The notes under the pieces were generated by a model. It saw only the letters and a program-made list of their open reading frames with translations. It was not told the origin of the DNA and searched no databases. DNA of 64,000 nt from Liolophura sinensis. Its lineage: Eukaryota > Mollusca > Polyplacophora > Chitonida > Chitonidae. Position numbers and translations under genes: made by a program. This document shows, one piece after another, positions 1 to 11,441 of this stretch. Positions within the stretch are counted from its first letter, which is position 1. Each line of letters begins with the position of its first letter. The stretch spans positions 20,639,808 to 20,703,807 of the forward strand of contig NC_088301.1 of NCBI RefSeq assembly GCF_032854445.1, read 5' to 3'.

Positions 1-149
1 CAATACATCTCAACTGGTACGAAACAGAGAAATACATGTAATCTGTTTCCATTTTATCGCTTTTCAAAAAAATCAGGAATACTAGGAGGATTCTAATCAA
101 AACCCCCGTGAGGTCTTGTTTCATACCTGTATCATCAATTATAACAGCG

Positions 150-1235
150 GTACTGCACTGAGTCAGCACTTAACATGTCCATGTACCATAACTCTTTCAT
201 TAATTGTAACAACAGTACTGATGTGCGTCAGCACTTAACACACACATGTACCATTACTATGTCATCAACTATAACAGCCATACTGCAGTGAGTCAGCACT
301 TCACATACACATGTACCATTACTATGTCATCAATTATAACAGCCACACTGCAGTGAGTCAGCACTTCACATACAAATGTACCATTACTATGTCATCAACT
401 ATAGCAGCCACACTGCAGTGAGTCAGCACTTAACACACACATGTACCATTACTATGTCATCAATTATAACAGCCATACTGCAGTGAGTCAGCACTTCACA
501 CGCACATGTACCATTACTATGTCATCAATTGTAACAGCTGTACTGCAGTGAGTCATCACTTAACACGTTCATCTACCATTACTATGTCATCAACTATAGC
601 AGCAGTACTGCAGTGAGTCAGCACTTCACATACACATGTACCATTACTATGTCATCAATTATACAGCAGTACTGCAGTGAGTCAGCACTTCACATACACA
701 TGTACCATACTATGTCATCAATTATAACAGCAGTACTGCAGTAAGTGAGCACTTCACATACACATGTACCATTACTAATGTCATCAAATTATAACAGCAG
801 TACTGCAGTGAGTCAGCACTTCACATACACATGTCCCATTACTATGTCATCAATTATAACAGCCACACTGCAGTGAGTCAGCACTTCACATACACATGTA
901 CCATTACTATGTCATCAATTATAACAGCAGTACTGCAGTGAGTCAGCACTTAACAGACACATGTACCATTACTATGTCATCAATTATAACAGCCATACTG
1001 CAGTGAGTCAGCACTTCACACGCACATGTACCATTACTATGTCCATCAACTATAACAGCCATACTGCAGTAAGTGAGCACTTCACATACACATGTCCCAT
1101 TACCATGTCATCATTATAACAGCAGTACTGCAGTGCCTCAACACTTAACATGCACATGTACCATTGCTATGTCATTAATTATAACAGCCGTACTGCAATG
1201 AGTCAGCACTTCACATGCATATGTACCATTATTAT
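150..1235. repeat. Tandem array, about 65-bp unit, about 17 copies, in HADHB intron
   Basis: Units begin near TACTGCAGTGAGTCAGCACT and continue through CATGTACCATTACTATGTC and ATCAATTATAACAGC. About 17 units, fairly homogeneous in the middle and more diverged at the edges. Twelve carry an exact TGAGTCAGCAC, whose complement TGCTGACTCAC fits the NF-E2/small-Maf consensus. It lies in the last visible HADHB intron, about 800 bp downstream of exon 8. Confidence 0.95.
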
Positions 1236-1659
1236 GACAAATCATGCTCCTCACACCGCATGAGCTGTTCCCAACATTTGCTTTACACCACTGATGTATG
1301 TAGGCTTCTTTAGGCCAAGTCTGAACACTGGTGTTCTCGTGCAGACTACTTAATCAGCATTCAGTCATAAAAATGTTTCAGGTGTTGGCTAGAATCATGT
1401 TGTGCATAATTCTGATAAAGAGAATAAATGTGTACGTTGCATTTAATAGTATAACAGGTTAGGGCGGATGTTAGTGGTTGCTAAACACCACTTCCTGAGT
1501 CATCACCGTTACCACAGTGAATTCAGCATCATTCAAGATTTCGTGACAGACAGTGCTACTGGACTCCTAAGAGAAGCTGGGCGGAAATATAAAACTGAAT
1601 TAAAGGATACCCTAGGGAACAGAGCTAAAATCCCCGTTCAAAATATTTAAGTGAACAGT

Positions 1660-2005
1660 CTCTCAAAATATCTGCGGCAGTTTCCACAAAATTTTTCCTG
1701 ATGTGAAGAGATAATATTCCATGTGTGACGATGAATCATACAGATGTGACATCGAGTTAATCAGATTATGCTGGTGGAATGACATCATGCACGTTTGAAA
1801 GCATGACGTCATTTGTTGCTGTGTATCCGCGATGGATACACAAACGTTTCTGTATAACATCACACCAGACAAAACTGGAAACGACAGAAAACTTTTGTTT
1901 CCGTACTATCCTCCAAACTATAAACAGCGGTTTTAACACACGGCAATTTTTTTACAATTAAAGAAAGTAATTCAGACTTTCGATATTTATCATTAACTCT
2001 TTAAG
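1660..2005. repeat. Interspersed repeat D, copy 1
   Basis: This stretch resembles 45455-45795 in the same orientation over about 330 bp. Shared blocks include TTTTCCTGATATGA-like, GATAATATTCC, ACATCACACCAG/AACGTCACACCAG and AAAGCAATTCAGAC-like sequence. The element type is not recognised and no coding signal was seen. Confidence 0.7.
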
Positions 2006-2055
2006 ACACCACCACTGATAGTTGAGAAGAAAGGACACAGAATCTGCTGACTTAC

Positions 2056-2143
2056 CTGGGACTTTGTATGGCATGACATCGGAGAGTAAGCCTTTATCCC
2101 CTGCCTCTTTAGCTAATGAGTGAGACCTCATGGCAAACTCATC
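2056..2143 (-). CDS. HADHB: HADHB exon 8 (last visible)
   Basis: Encodes [20 protein letters not shown] and then SDVMPYKVP, matching vertebrate [20 protein letters not shown]. In frame, 88 nt, acceptor ctgcag, donor gtaagt. The next exon was not found in 1-2055, so the gene continues off the left edge. Confidence 0.94.
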
Positions 2144-4993
2144 CTGCAGTTAATAACAAACCGGTCTGATCATTCACAGGACTCCTATAGACACTTTACT
2201 CGGCAAATATTTCAGCCATATTGTAGCAAAAACATGTGTACAATATGTCCCTTTTGCATTACAGACGGCCGTCATCGCTAGTGCATGAGAGCTAGGTGCT
2301 AATTTTCACAAGACAGCCTGTGCTTTTAACACAGCGGCGGTATGCTTACTACAATAAATATCTGTTTCATTGAAATTCTGCACTGGAAATCTAGTCCCCA
2401 TTTGCAGTGACTTATAGTAAAGACAATGGAGAAACTGAAAACTGTGATAGATAGTGTTGCCCTTTATTGGCCGTGAAAAGCATCTGCAGCCTCAAATTTC
2501 AAAGGCCCATCCTAAACCTTAAAAAGTTAAACCAGTGGCACATTAACTACAGAAATCATATTTCCTTCCATAATTAATAATCATAAGCTGTGAAGTCATT
2601 CCTGAATGGTTTTTACCTTTTACCTTGCCTTTACAACATTGGTAGCATGTCACACCTAAACAGTGAGCCTCTGAAATTTAACCCAGGTATACTGTATTTC
2701 AATTAAAGTTTAGCATTTTTCAAGTCACCCATTTTCATTGATCTGATCGATTCAACCACCTAACCAGGATATAAAGAGTTTTAGGTGAATTCTGATCAAT
2801 TTATTATAAGAAAAACCTAAAGTGTTGCCATCAAAAGTAGCATTTTTGTCAATGGAATACAGTAATTATGAAAATGACACAAAAAACTGATTCATTACAG
2901 ATACAAACATCAAAAAAATGTGAAGATTATTTCTCTACACCCCATAGTTCTTTCATTATCTTTCAAAATATTGGTGTGCATAGGCGCCTGGAAAGGTTAA
3001 AGAATTAGGCTAGGTAAACAGACAACAGGCGGTTGGAAAGAACAACTCTGCAGTAAAAGCTAGCAGTACTATGGAGGGGGCGTGCCGCGCACAATGTTAT
3101 CACACCTACACGTACCTGTTCCACCCTGGACACGTTGAATGCAGCACACAGTCTGTCTGCAGAGTGCCCCATTGTCTCCCAGAAGAGAACTCTGCCACAG
3201 CCGGCAACTGGCAGGTGGAAAAAACAGAAAGACTACATGATGCTCTCCAAGTCCCTTGTGCAAATGTTGAGTTACCCTATTTCTTCTCTAAAATTTGGGC
3301 CACCTGGTCTGCTCATTTTAGCATTTTTTATATATGTAATTCTAGCAGGAATATTCAGTTCCTTTATTCTCACATGGTTAGACCATCACATGAACAACAT
3401 AGTAATATCTCTACTTTCCAAAACTCTGGTAATGAAATTTAATATTCTACTTTCAGCACTACTAATGTATGTCCCAAATTTTAGAGTGAGTGAGTGAATG
3501 AGTGTTTGGGGTTTAACGGCGTACTTAACAATCTTTCAAATGACAACGAAGGAATCATTAGAGTGCATGTAATGTGCCTCATTGTTGCAGGTGAAATTTC
3601 CTAGTTCTTTTATCTAGTGCTGCTTCACTCTGACACCCTTACCAAAGGCAAGTAAGCCGCCCCACCCACGCCATTATACTGATACAGGTCAACCAGTCAT
3701 TGCACTATCCCTTCATGCTGAACACCAAGCCAGGAAGTCACGACTTCCTCTTTTAAGGTCTTAGGTGTGACTCGACCCAGGATTGACCCTGGATCTACCA
3801 CCCACGAAGCGAACGCTCTACCTCTGTGCTATCAGGGCCGGTCCCAAATTTTAGAAGAATTAGGGTAACTGACATAGGCATTACTACATCTTCTTGACAT
3901 TTCCTTACCTTTAATGTAAGCTTACGTTTAACATCCTCAATTTAAATAGATGACCCACTCGTTGAGTGATTTAGTGTCAGAATCGATGTTTTATATTTAT
4001 TCATTTATTTCATTGGCGTTTTACACCACGCTCAAGAATACTTCATTTATACTAAGGTAACCAGCATTATCATGGAAGGAAATGTGGGAAACCCACCACA
4101 TCCACAGATTGCTAGTAGACCTTCCCATGAACCACCAGAGAGGAAGCCAGCATGAGCTCACAGCGAGGAACATGCAGCATGAAGGCATAACTAAGTTACG
4201 GAAATCTATGCAATACCTCCTTCAACATGTCAGGTTACTGGCATGAGCACTTTTTAAAGTGCAGAACAATGACAAGAACTTCTCACCAATGTTGTCACAA
4301 TGAGTTCAAGTCCAGCTCATCCTAGCTTTCCTTTCAGTCATATGCCGAAAGGCCTGTCAGCAACCTTTGAATGGTCGTGAGGTTACCCCCGACACCCATA
4401 ATGCTGGTCGCCATTGTATAAATAAAATATTTTGAGTACAGTGTAAAACACAAATACATTAATACTTATTTATTCAAATTTTTGTCACAGGCCATTTACA
4501 GTAACACACTCAAAATAAATCTGTTTAACAAAAATTCTGAAAATTGGTATGAATACTGGGTGGAACTACACAAGACTGTCGAAACCAAGCATTTGTGTGA
4601 TTCAGTGTACCATATATAAAGATCTACAATGCAGTGGCAATCTGGGCTGCTCAAGCCCACTCGCATCACTGGAGTACTGGAGGGTAATTTACCTCTGGGC
4701 TGAGCGCACTGGGAGTCAACATCTGCGCAATGAGCCCCAGGCGTGCCGGCACTGTCTTAGCTTTGTTCATCGTCAACATCAGCTTCCTCATCTTGCGGCT
4801 GTGCCTAATGGGAACATCTGACATAAACTCTACGCCCCCGGCAACTACGGCCTCACACTGACCCGACGTTATCAGACCTATAGCTGAAACACAAACAAAG
4901 ATCATGGCTAAGTTTCTACATCTTCTATAACCAGCAACAGGCAGTTCTGTAAGTTGTTGTGCCCAAAAACTGATCAAACAGTCATATGTATAG

Positions 4994-5061
<68 letters not shown>

Positions 5062-8000
5062 TATAAATTCTGAAAAGCTAAAGACTTGCTGATTTAAAAA
5101 TACTTATCTTAGTTTTGCCTTAGTGAAAAGAAGATAACACTGCCAAAAACATTGTTTTTATTGCTTTTTAAAATGTTTTTTTTTTCATCAATTTTCACCA
5201 TTTTCAAACTTTTAATGTCAAAGTGCATAGTTTATTATTTACAGAGAAAAAAAGGTCCCACAGATATTTAATATTCATCTTTTCAATTCAAGAGTTTCAG
5301 AGTGTGATCATTATAATTAAAAACCTGCAATAATTTTCAGTGTTTTGGAAACTTTGACATCCCTTTACTACCCAAATTCCTCAACCGCTTCGCACATGAA
5401 AGAGCAACTTTCAGTGCATGAATTTATGCCTATTATTTATTTTATTTTGGAAAGAAAAACCAGACTGGCTGAATTGGCCAGTTTCAAGGCTTCACAAAAG
5501 TATAATTTTATCAGTCAACACACAATAATGCCTTCACAATATGCTTGAATAAACACCTTATAACATGTGGAAAGGTTGAAAAATTACAGTAATGTGTATA
5601 CAATGAGAAAAAGTGAGACATTTTTTAACCTGAAGTATACAGCTACATGGGCGCTGTATGATAAAGGTACTCCACCACCCAACTACCTCCAAGACAAAAA
5701 GGGAGAAAGTGGAGCACAAGGCCCGGACTGTCAGCATGGGCAGAGGTCTGCACAGGGAGTGGACAAACGGCAGCAGGGGATAATACACATTCCTAGGCAC
5801 GTTTATTCATCTCTGTGCCCCTCTGTGAGTTTCCACAAACTAAGAAAACATGAGTGCCCATGTTCACAGAAAGGTTTAAGGTATTTAAAATTCAAATTTG
5901 GTTTTCAGTGAATGGCAACACAAATAACAGATCAAAAAAAAAACAGATAAAAATTTGAAAAATGGGCAAATGCAATTTTACCCCTGTCTCCTTAAGCTAC
6001 ACAGGTGATGTATATAGTAGGTTACAGAAGCCTGTAGGCCAGAGCTGGTTACCTGTTGTGATGGCTTGGTTGGAGGAGATACAGGCTTGTTGACGGTATG
6101 GGAGGGATTCTGTCTGAGAATCCAGCCCCTAAGGCAGCCTAAAACATGAACAAATGAAAGGGTATTTTATGTTGCAACAAAAACACTATGCAACTGCATG
6201 CACAAAAACGTTTTTTTAATCTAATAAAGCCATGTATGTGCAGCTATTGAACAAAGTCGAGACTCAAAGGCTAAAGAATTTGCTGATTGCCAACTGTAAT
6301 TAGTGTCATTATTTATTTCTTAAAATAAAATTTCTTCATGCTTTGTGGGCCAGTTTTATGGACGTAGGAGACTAGCATGCCAGTAATAAGCCACAGACCT
6401 TTACTGTCATACTAGTGGTTGGTTAGATGCCTTCAGTGAATGTCGTGTAAAACCACACAAGATCATTAAACATCCTACTAGTCCCCCGAGAATAATGGAG
6501 GCAGGGAAATCTAAAACATCCCAGTCTCAGAGTATTACTGCATTCATGTCTGATGTGAACTAACAAATGAAAAGACAACTGCCTCAGGCACTCTCGTTTT
6601 CAGTCTCATAAATACACAACAGTAGCAACCTGAATTTGTTTCTAATTGTTTAACTCCACTTGTTATTTTATGCCATACACAGTCATTGGAGTCCACAGTA
6701 CACATTTGTAGCAGCAAGATTAAGGGAATCTAATTTCAATTAAATTCAGAACTGTTACTTACTTCTCTAGCCACGTTGCTGGTTTTCACCTCTTGTATAA
6801 CGGTGCCATACACAATGTAATCTACCATATCTGTCAAATAAAGACACTGATGTATTAAATGTAAACTGAGTATTCAAACCTCGAAGAAATGATGGCATTG
6901 TTGCTGAATTGGCTAATACTTAGGAAAAATCCTTCCTGTCTGATCAGAACAGTCCAAACTCATGAACTATTTTGTTAATGAAGGATATACATCACAATTA
7001 CCCGAGTGTGTGGTGTTATAACACAACCTATATAGTACACAAGCATTGCAGCGTCACAGCAAAAATTGATGCATTCTAGTACGATTTTGACAATTTTTCT
7101 GGTTCGGTTGGAGCCTCCCATAGTTAGTGAAATACATATGGCACAATTTAACTGTCATAATAACATGCAGAATTCAACAAAACTGAAACATGCTGTCAGT
7201 TGATATACACATCACATTCGATGTGTCGAAAGACAAGTTATCAGATATCACAGGTAAGTCCAGATTATTTGTTCAAGGCCAAACTTTAAATTTTCATTCT
7301 GTAAATTCCAGATTAAAGCTCAACCTACACAAAACCTCTGTAACCAGGGGGAACCATCTTTTTTAAATGTAGCCAAAAATCAATCTCTAGCAAAAATCAG
7401 TTAAACCATTTAATATGGTGACAGCTTTAAAGGCGGAGAAATCATAAAAATGACATCAGTTTCAGATGAAAGAGTACGAAAATTTATTCCAAAATATGAA
7501 AAATATTTTTTCTGACTTTTCCTTAAGGAGAAAAAGACTTGAAAATAATATTTGTATGGTGGGTATTTGGGACCACCTTTGGTATTTATAGTCTTTGTTT
7601 AATAATATCATAAATGAGGATGTAACGCAGGTTTAATAAATGTTTTTTGCACTACAATTTCTTCTTTTCAGCTAACAAATGTATTAAACCTCAATTTGCA
7701 TCATATTTTCAATATGTTCCATAAATATTATCATAATTTAGGTTAAATGCATATGTTTCAATATAAACAACAAATTTACATTCAAAAAAAATTTATTACA
7801 CAAGCATCAGATCCTTATTTAGAACATTATTATGCAACAACGATAAATACCAAAAATTGATCCCAATAACCCACCATACAAAAAAAATTTTCAAATACCA
7901 TTTTTTCTTGAAAAAAAAAAAATCTAAAAAAATATTAAAGATCATATTTGCAAATAAGTTTTGGCGCTCATTCATTTGATTTGGGCATCACTTTTATGTT

Positions 8001-9714
8001 TTCTTCTCCTTTAAAAGAGGTGTACGCAACATGCAGTTATGGAAATGTCCGAGTTCATGGGATGATAAACACTAGATAGCTAGTAGTACTGAAGACTTTT
8101 TGTCATTTAATCCTTGTGATTACCTCTACTGATCCCAGTTCTCTTCAGCAGTCCTCTGCAATGTAAATCAAGAGAATAAAATATCAACTATAATTCTCAG
8201 ATAAATAACAACTTTGTGAAAAATTTGGGCGAGAAATCCATGACCCTGTTATATTGAAGGTCATGTCATAATGAGGGCCAGGAGAGGTGTACATGTATTT
8301 CTGCTATTCTGCAATAATAGCAATAATTTGACTTGAATTTGACCTGCAAATAAATTCTTGGTGGCTAACAAATTTCAAGCCTATTCAATCCAACTGGTGT
8401 TTAGAAGAATCCCTGTCAGACTGCTTACTTGCACTTAGTCTATTGCTTTTGTCTCAGTTATGAAAACAACTGTGAATTCTCTCACTAACTGTCAGACTAT
8501 GAACTCACTTCAAGGCTGTCCTTGCTAAGTCGTGTGGCATGAGAGAGGCATAATCTGTGCCTGACATGAGGAATGGCGTCCTCACTCCTTCAACCAGCAC
8601 CACATTTCGTATATTCTGTTTAGCCAATGTTTTCTTACCTGAAAAGAGAAGGTCAGAAATGAGAGTTCAGATATGTATACATGACTTGCAACATCTAATT
8701 TTTCTACAGTATTTTATTTATATCATTTAATGATAGGCGTACTTTTCAAATTTAATTGTCTAATTCTTTAGAACATTTTTTTTTTTCAATGTTAAATAAC
8801 ATGTATTATTTACTAATTGATTGGTGTTTTTCACTTATATGATGTCCGTCAAGTTTGTGCTCATAAGCCAGGGGCTATATGCAATAATAAACTATAATAC
8901 ATAAATGTGAGCACAATATATTGGGTAACACTAATAACTATATATCTGTGTATGTATATATGTGTATGTGTATATATTTTTCTGAGGGTGGATTGTTGTA
9001 GTTAACGCTGTTCTGTGTGTTGTGGAAGTATATTTGTGCTTAACATCATTCCATTTATCTACTTTTAATGCTCTAGCAAGGCACTAATCAGGTATGTTAG
9101 AGTAGGCGAAGTATACAGAGGTATTTGTCTGGATCCAGTCAGCACCATGTTGGACTATAATTCTTGCACTTCAACAAACTCTTTGCTACTAAGAGTCTAC
9201 AACCATTATACACAGTTCCCTTCAAACAGCTATTTGAAATAAGATAAAATTTTAAAAAATTAAAAAATAGATTGGTGGAAGGAGGAACCCACTTTTGGCC
9301 TGTGCATGGTTGGTGGAACTCACTGTAATACATCTGGCCGCACCTGTAAAGTTTAAATAAGACAAAGATATAAAACGAAATCATGACTCAGGCGTCACAA
9401 TTGTAAAAATAAACTGAAAAACATGTTTTTCCCTAAACATTTAACTGTGAGAGAAAATTTTCATAATGTGGTCAGAGCAACAACCAAAAATATTTCAACA
9501 GTGCAACAACAACAACTGTAAATACTTGCCGACTGCGTACGGAGATTTTCACTTGGGGGAAAGAATTTATGCATAAATAACAATAAAGAGGTTTACCGCT
9601 TAAATTTCGACAAGACAATCTTCAGGGGTTGTGACACTTTATTTTCTGTGTAAACTTACTTATTTTTGTTTGAGCAGCTAAGTGACACACGCGATTCCTC
9701 AACAAAGACGCCAT
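2056..9714 (-). CDS. HADHB: HADHB, trifunctional enzyme beta subunit (3-ketoacyl-CoA thiolase), 5' half; 3' end beyond left edge
   Basis: Beta subunit of the mitochondrial trifunctional protein, which performs the last (thiolytic) step of long-chain fatty-acid beta-oxidation in the matrix, on the inner membrane. Eight coding exons are seen on the minus strand, all GT-AG: 9660-9714, 8509-8638, 8124-8155, 6763-6830, 6053-6138, 4693-4883, 3116-3207 and 2056-2143. The translation follows animal HADHB closely: [38 protein letters not shown] (around the acyl-accepting Cys), [38 protein letters not shown]. The start at 9714 opens a basic, Ser/Leu-rich leader ([17 protein letters not shown]) suited to mitochondrial import. 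The C-terminal half, with the His and second Cys of the active site, is outside the window. Two exons (6053-6138 and 3116-3207) are one or two bases short of frame. Introns hold SINEs, a foldback element and a tandem array. Identity is very secure; whether this copy is intact is not. Confidence 0.95.
2850..3018. repeat. MITE-like interspersed repeat (family M1b), partial copy
   Basis: Shares the stretch TCTCTACACCCCATAGTTCTTTC, the rest of the body, and the end GGAAAGGTTAAAGAATTAGG with copies at 40338-40547 and 54193-54413. The end resembles the terminal inverted motif of family M1 (TTCAACCTTTTCGCATG). Confidence 0.6.
3116..3207 (-). CDS. HADHB: HADHB exon 7, one single-base slip
   Basis: Starts [10 protein letters not shown] after a clear acceptor (cacctgccag). 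One base is missing, and the match continues in the next frame as [20 protein letters not shown]. It is 92 nt where 93 are expected. Donor gtacgt. No alternative acceptor within the exon restores the phase. Confidence 0.9.
3486..3842 (-). mobile_element. tRNA-derived SINE, family B, full length with target-site duplication
   Basis: The tRNA-like head lies at the right end (reverse complement has TAGCACAG..GTAGAGCGT as A box and GGATCAATCCTGG as B box). The tail is the CACTCACTCACTC repeat at the left. Flanked by a perfect 15-bp duplication GTCCCAAATTTTAGA at 3471-3485 and 3841-3855, so the ends are exact. It sits in an HADHB intron. The family belongs with the molluscan tRNA-headed SINEs; no name is assigned. 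Confidence 0.95.
3993..4170 (-). mobile_element. SINE family A, 5'-truncated
   Basis: Begins with the TTTATTTATTT tail complement, then GGCGTTTTACACCACGCTCA, ending near the GAAGCCAGCATGAGCT block. The tRNA head is mostly absent. Diverged. Confidence 0.85.
4265..4455 (+). mobile_element. SINE family A, partial and diverged
   Basis: CTCACCAATG, GAGTTCAAGTCCAGCTCAT, CTGTCAGCAACC, ATAATGCTGG and TTGAGTACAGTGTAAAACAC appear in family order. It lacks the front of the tRNA head and lies about 95 bp from an opposite-strand copy, forming an imperfect inverted pair. Confidence 0.85.
4693..4883 (-). CDS. HADHB: HADHB exon 6
   Basis: Encodes [20 protein letters not shown] and on through [16 protein letters not shown] to SALSPE. 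In frame over 191 nt, acceptor tttcag, donor gtaaat. The conserved HSRKMRKLM stretch is characteristic of the trifunctional beta subunit rather than of cytosolic thiolases. Confidence 0.95.
4990..5062. repeat. (TA)n microsatellite followed by (AC)n
   Basis: About 50 bp of uninterrupted TA, then ACACACACAC, in an HADHB intron 110 bp upstream of exon 6. Length is probably polymorphic. Confidence 0.97.
5365..5605. mobile_element. MITE-like element, family M1
   Basis: The ends are inverted: ATTCCTCAACCGCTTCGCAC at the left, and the complement of AAAGGTTGAAAAATTACAG at the right. The internal blocks TTCAAGGCTTCACAAAAGTA and ATGCTTGAATAAACACCTT recur at 25836, 28418, 50985 (reversed) and 63170. 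No coding capacity. Confidence 0.75.
6053..6138 (-). CDS. HADHB: HADHB exon 5 (active-site Cys), two single-base slips
   Basis: Acceptor ttttag, donor gtaacc. The exon is 86 nt; the vertebrate counterpart needs 88. It begins [10 protein letters not shown], the match then moves to another frame at PSHTV, and again at [11 protein letters not shown], so two single bases are missing relative to the family. ACISSNQ contains the Cys that forms the acyl-enzyme intermediate. Perfect matching on both sides of each slip suggests sequence error or a very recent lesion. Confidence 0.88.
6763..6830 (-). CDS. HADHB: HADHB exon 4
   Basis: Encodes [22 protein letters not shown], nearly identical to vertebrate HADHB. 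Acceptor ttgacag, donor gtaagt, in frame (68 nt). Confidence 0.94.
7427..8020. mobile_element. Long foldback (palindromic) element in HADHB intron
   Basis: The left arm (7427-7715) and the right arm (7720-8020) are imperfect inverted copies meeting near 7717. Paired blocks are TTTAAAGGCGGAGAAATCAT with the complement of the 8000-8018 stretch, TTTGTATGGTGGGTATTTGG with the complement of CCCAATAACCCACCATACAA, and TTGGTATTTATAGT near 7580 with its mate near 7850. No coding signal; most likely a foldback MITE. Confidence 0.8.
8124..8155 (-). CDS. HADHB: HADHB exon 3 (micro-exon)
   Basis: A 32-nt exon encoding [10 protein letters not shown], matching the GLLHRTSVPK segment of vertebrate HADHB. 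Acceptor ttgcag, donor gtaatc. It is too short to find without its neighbours; phase continuity with exons 2 and 4 supports it. Confidence 0.9.
8509..8638 (-). CDS. HADHB: HADHB exon 2
   Basis: Encodes [20 protein letters not shown] and then [18 protein letters not shown], the N-terminal thiolase strand that leads to the active-site pocket. The acceptor is ttttcag at 8639-8640 and the donor gtgagt at 8508-8507. It is in frame throughout (130 nt, phases 1 to 0+2). Confidence 0.93.
9660..9714 (-). CDS. HADHB: HADHB exon 1 (start codon, mitochondrial leader)
   Basis: ATG at 9714-9712, then Leu/Arg-rich residues with no acidic ones, typical of a matrix-targeting presequence. The donor is gtaagt just left of 9660 and the exon ends in phase 1, joining as Ser to the next exon (K-I-S-K-K-T). 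Any 5' UTR lies to the right and was not delimited. Confidence 0.9.
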
Positions 9715-11020
9715 TTTCACTGGAGTGGACTTTGGACCATAGATGACAGGTTGCTTTTAAAACCTGAGCAAACAGAATAATCCGAAAAAATCATTGTGCC
9801 GTTTCTACCAATGCATATATTTGATATGCCGGGCAGATGCATATGATAGTGGTCGACAGAAGGTCTGCATTCGAAATGGTCTACATTCAAGACGAACTGA
9901 TATTTTTTGTGGGGGCGGCACTAGACATTTGACACAAACTCCCTATAGCCATAGGCCAACATGTATATTTATTAGGCGCTGTTTCAACTTTCACAGTGGG
10001 CCTATAGCGTGTGTCATAAACCTATATATTCACGTGTGACATCACTTCTCAATTTTCACCTAACATCATTTAAATATGGCATCAAGTAACACGCCTACTA
10101 TACCTCTACGTAACATCTATAGCATTCCAAAAAAAATAAAAAATAAAAAAAATTTAGAAAATAGATGAAAAATATGCGTCGTAATTGCTCTTACCCGTTA
10201 TTGCAATTTTATGCAATAATGTCTCCTTACAACTGGCCGAAATGATTTCAGCACCGTACTTAAAAAAAGTTAATGCACCTGTGGATCACCGCACTGTTCA
10301 AAGTAGGCCTATGGGGCAGCCGTTTCTTTCCTTTGGTCAAGGTGTTTATGGTAATCACAGGTTACACTCGCATTAACCCTGTCCTATATTTTGACCTATA
10401 CCGTATTTGTGACATATCTCTTTTCTGCATTGATGAAAGAAACAAAGGTCACGGGTCAACATACAATGTCAAAGCGTATTAAGCTATGTACGTGTACGCG
10501 CCTTACGTAATAATTAATATTATCATACCGATATAAGCTTATATATACACATGCATGTAAATGACATATTATACGGCCTATATAGGCCTTCCTAGGTCTT
10601 TTACAAACATTGAGTAATCAGCAATGCAAGCACTGGGAAATAATTCTGACCCATTCCACAGCAGCTATTACATCAGGAGATCAAAGTTTGACAGGTGTAT
10701 AGACCTACATATAAATGGAAGACAAAATGTAAGACAAAGTCGTTAATGCTTCGGGCACTCCACCTATATATCGGTGAAGCTAGCGTGAATAATAATTTCG
10801 TCTTTGTTGGTGTTTCTTTTTTTTCTTTTTTTTTTGGTGAGGGAGGAGGGGGATACAGAAAGATTCACGTCCTATATGTATGCCTGCGTTTAAATCCCTT
10901 ATCCATAAATTTTCAACATTTCAGCTGCAATGTGTATATAAATCGGAAGAAATGTAATTATTTGGAACGTCATCGTACGTCACATACAAGTTCACCAAAG
11001 GGAATGTTCTCCCCACACAA
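9715..11020. other. Upstream flank of HADHB, no gene seen
   Basis: This presumably holds the HADHB promoter and 5' UTR. The stretch is AT-rich with scattered short open frames of no recognisable content. No vertebrate-style head-to-head HADHA partner was found on the plus strand here. Confidence 0.5.
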
Positions 11021-11030
11021 AGGAGTATTG

Positions 11031-11290
11031 GGGGCCTCCATGCATGGCTCAGTTGGTTAGCGCGCTAGCACAGCGTAATGACCCAGGAGCCTCTCACCAA
11101 TGCGGTCGCTGTGAGTTCAAGTCCACCTCATGCTGGCTTCCTCTCCGGCCGTGCGTGGGAAGGTCTTTTTTCAGCAACCTGCGGATGGTCGGGGGTTTTC
11201 CCCCGGGCTCTGCCCGATTTCCACCCACCATAATGCTGACCGCCGTCGTATAAGTGAAATGGTATTGAGTATAATAAATAAATAAATAAA
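11031..11290 (+). mobile_element. SINE family A, full length with target-site duplication
   Basis: The tRNA-like head GGCCTCC..TGGCTCAGTTGGTTAGCGCG carries the A box, and GAGTTCAAGTCC the B box. The body runs through CTTCCTCTCCGGCCG, CAGCAACCTGCGGATGGTCG and CCATAATGCTGACCGCCGTC to an (AAAT)n tail. The 9-bp duplication GGAGTATTG sits at 11022-11030 and 11291-11299. Confidence 0.95.
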
Positions 11291-11344
11291 GGAGTATTGT
11301 TAATTCGAATGTTTATTTCTATACGTCGAGCATGAATTTCCCCC

Positions 11345-11441
11345 GGGTTTTACCTCTCACCGTATATAATTGTGGCCGCAGTCGTATAAGTGAAACATTC
11401 TTGAGTACGGCCTAAAACACCAATGAAATAAGTAAATAAAA
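11345..11441 (+). mobile_element. SINE family A, 3' fragment
   Basis: Only the 3' end is present: GTCGTATAAGTGAAACATTC, TTGAGTACGGCCTAAAACAC, and an (AAAT) tail. It lies 55 bp after the full copy. Confidence 0.85.

Noticed and set aside
150-1235. Possible CRISPR-like array
   Set aside because: Units are contiguous with no unique spacers, and the DNA is animal nuclear.
11044-11253. Open frame with CGRCEFKSTSCWLPLRP, seen again in other SINEs
   Set aside because: Translation of the SINE family A body; the same peptide recurs wherever the SINE lies in that orientation.
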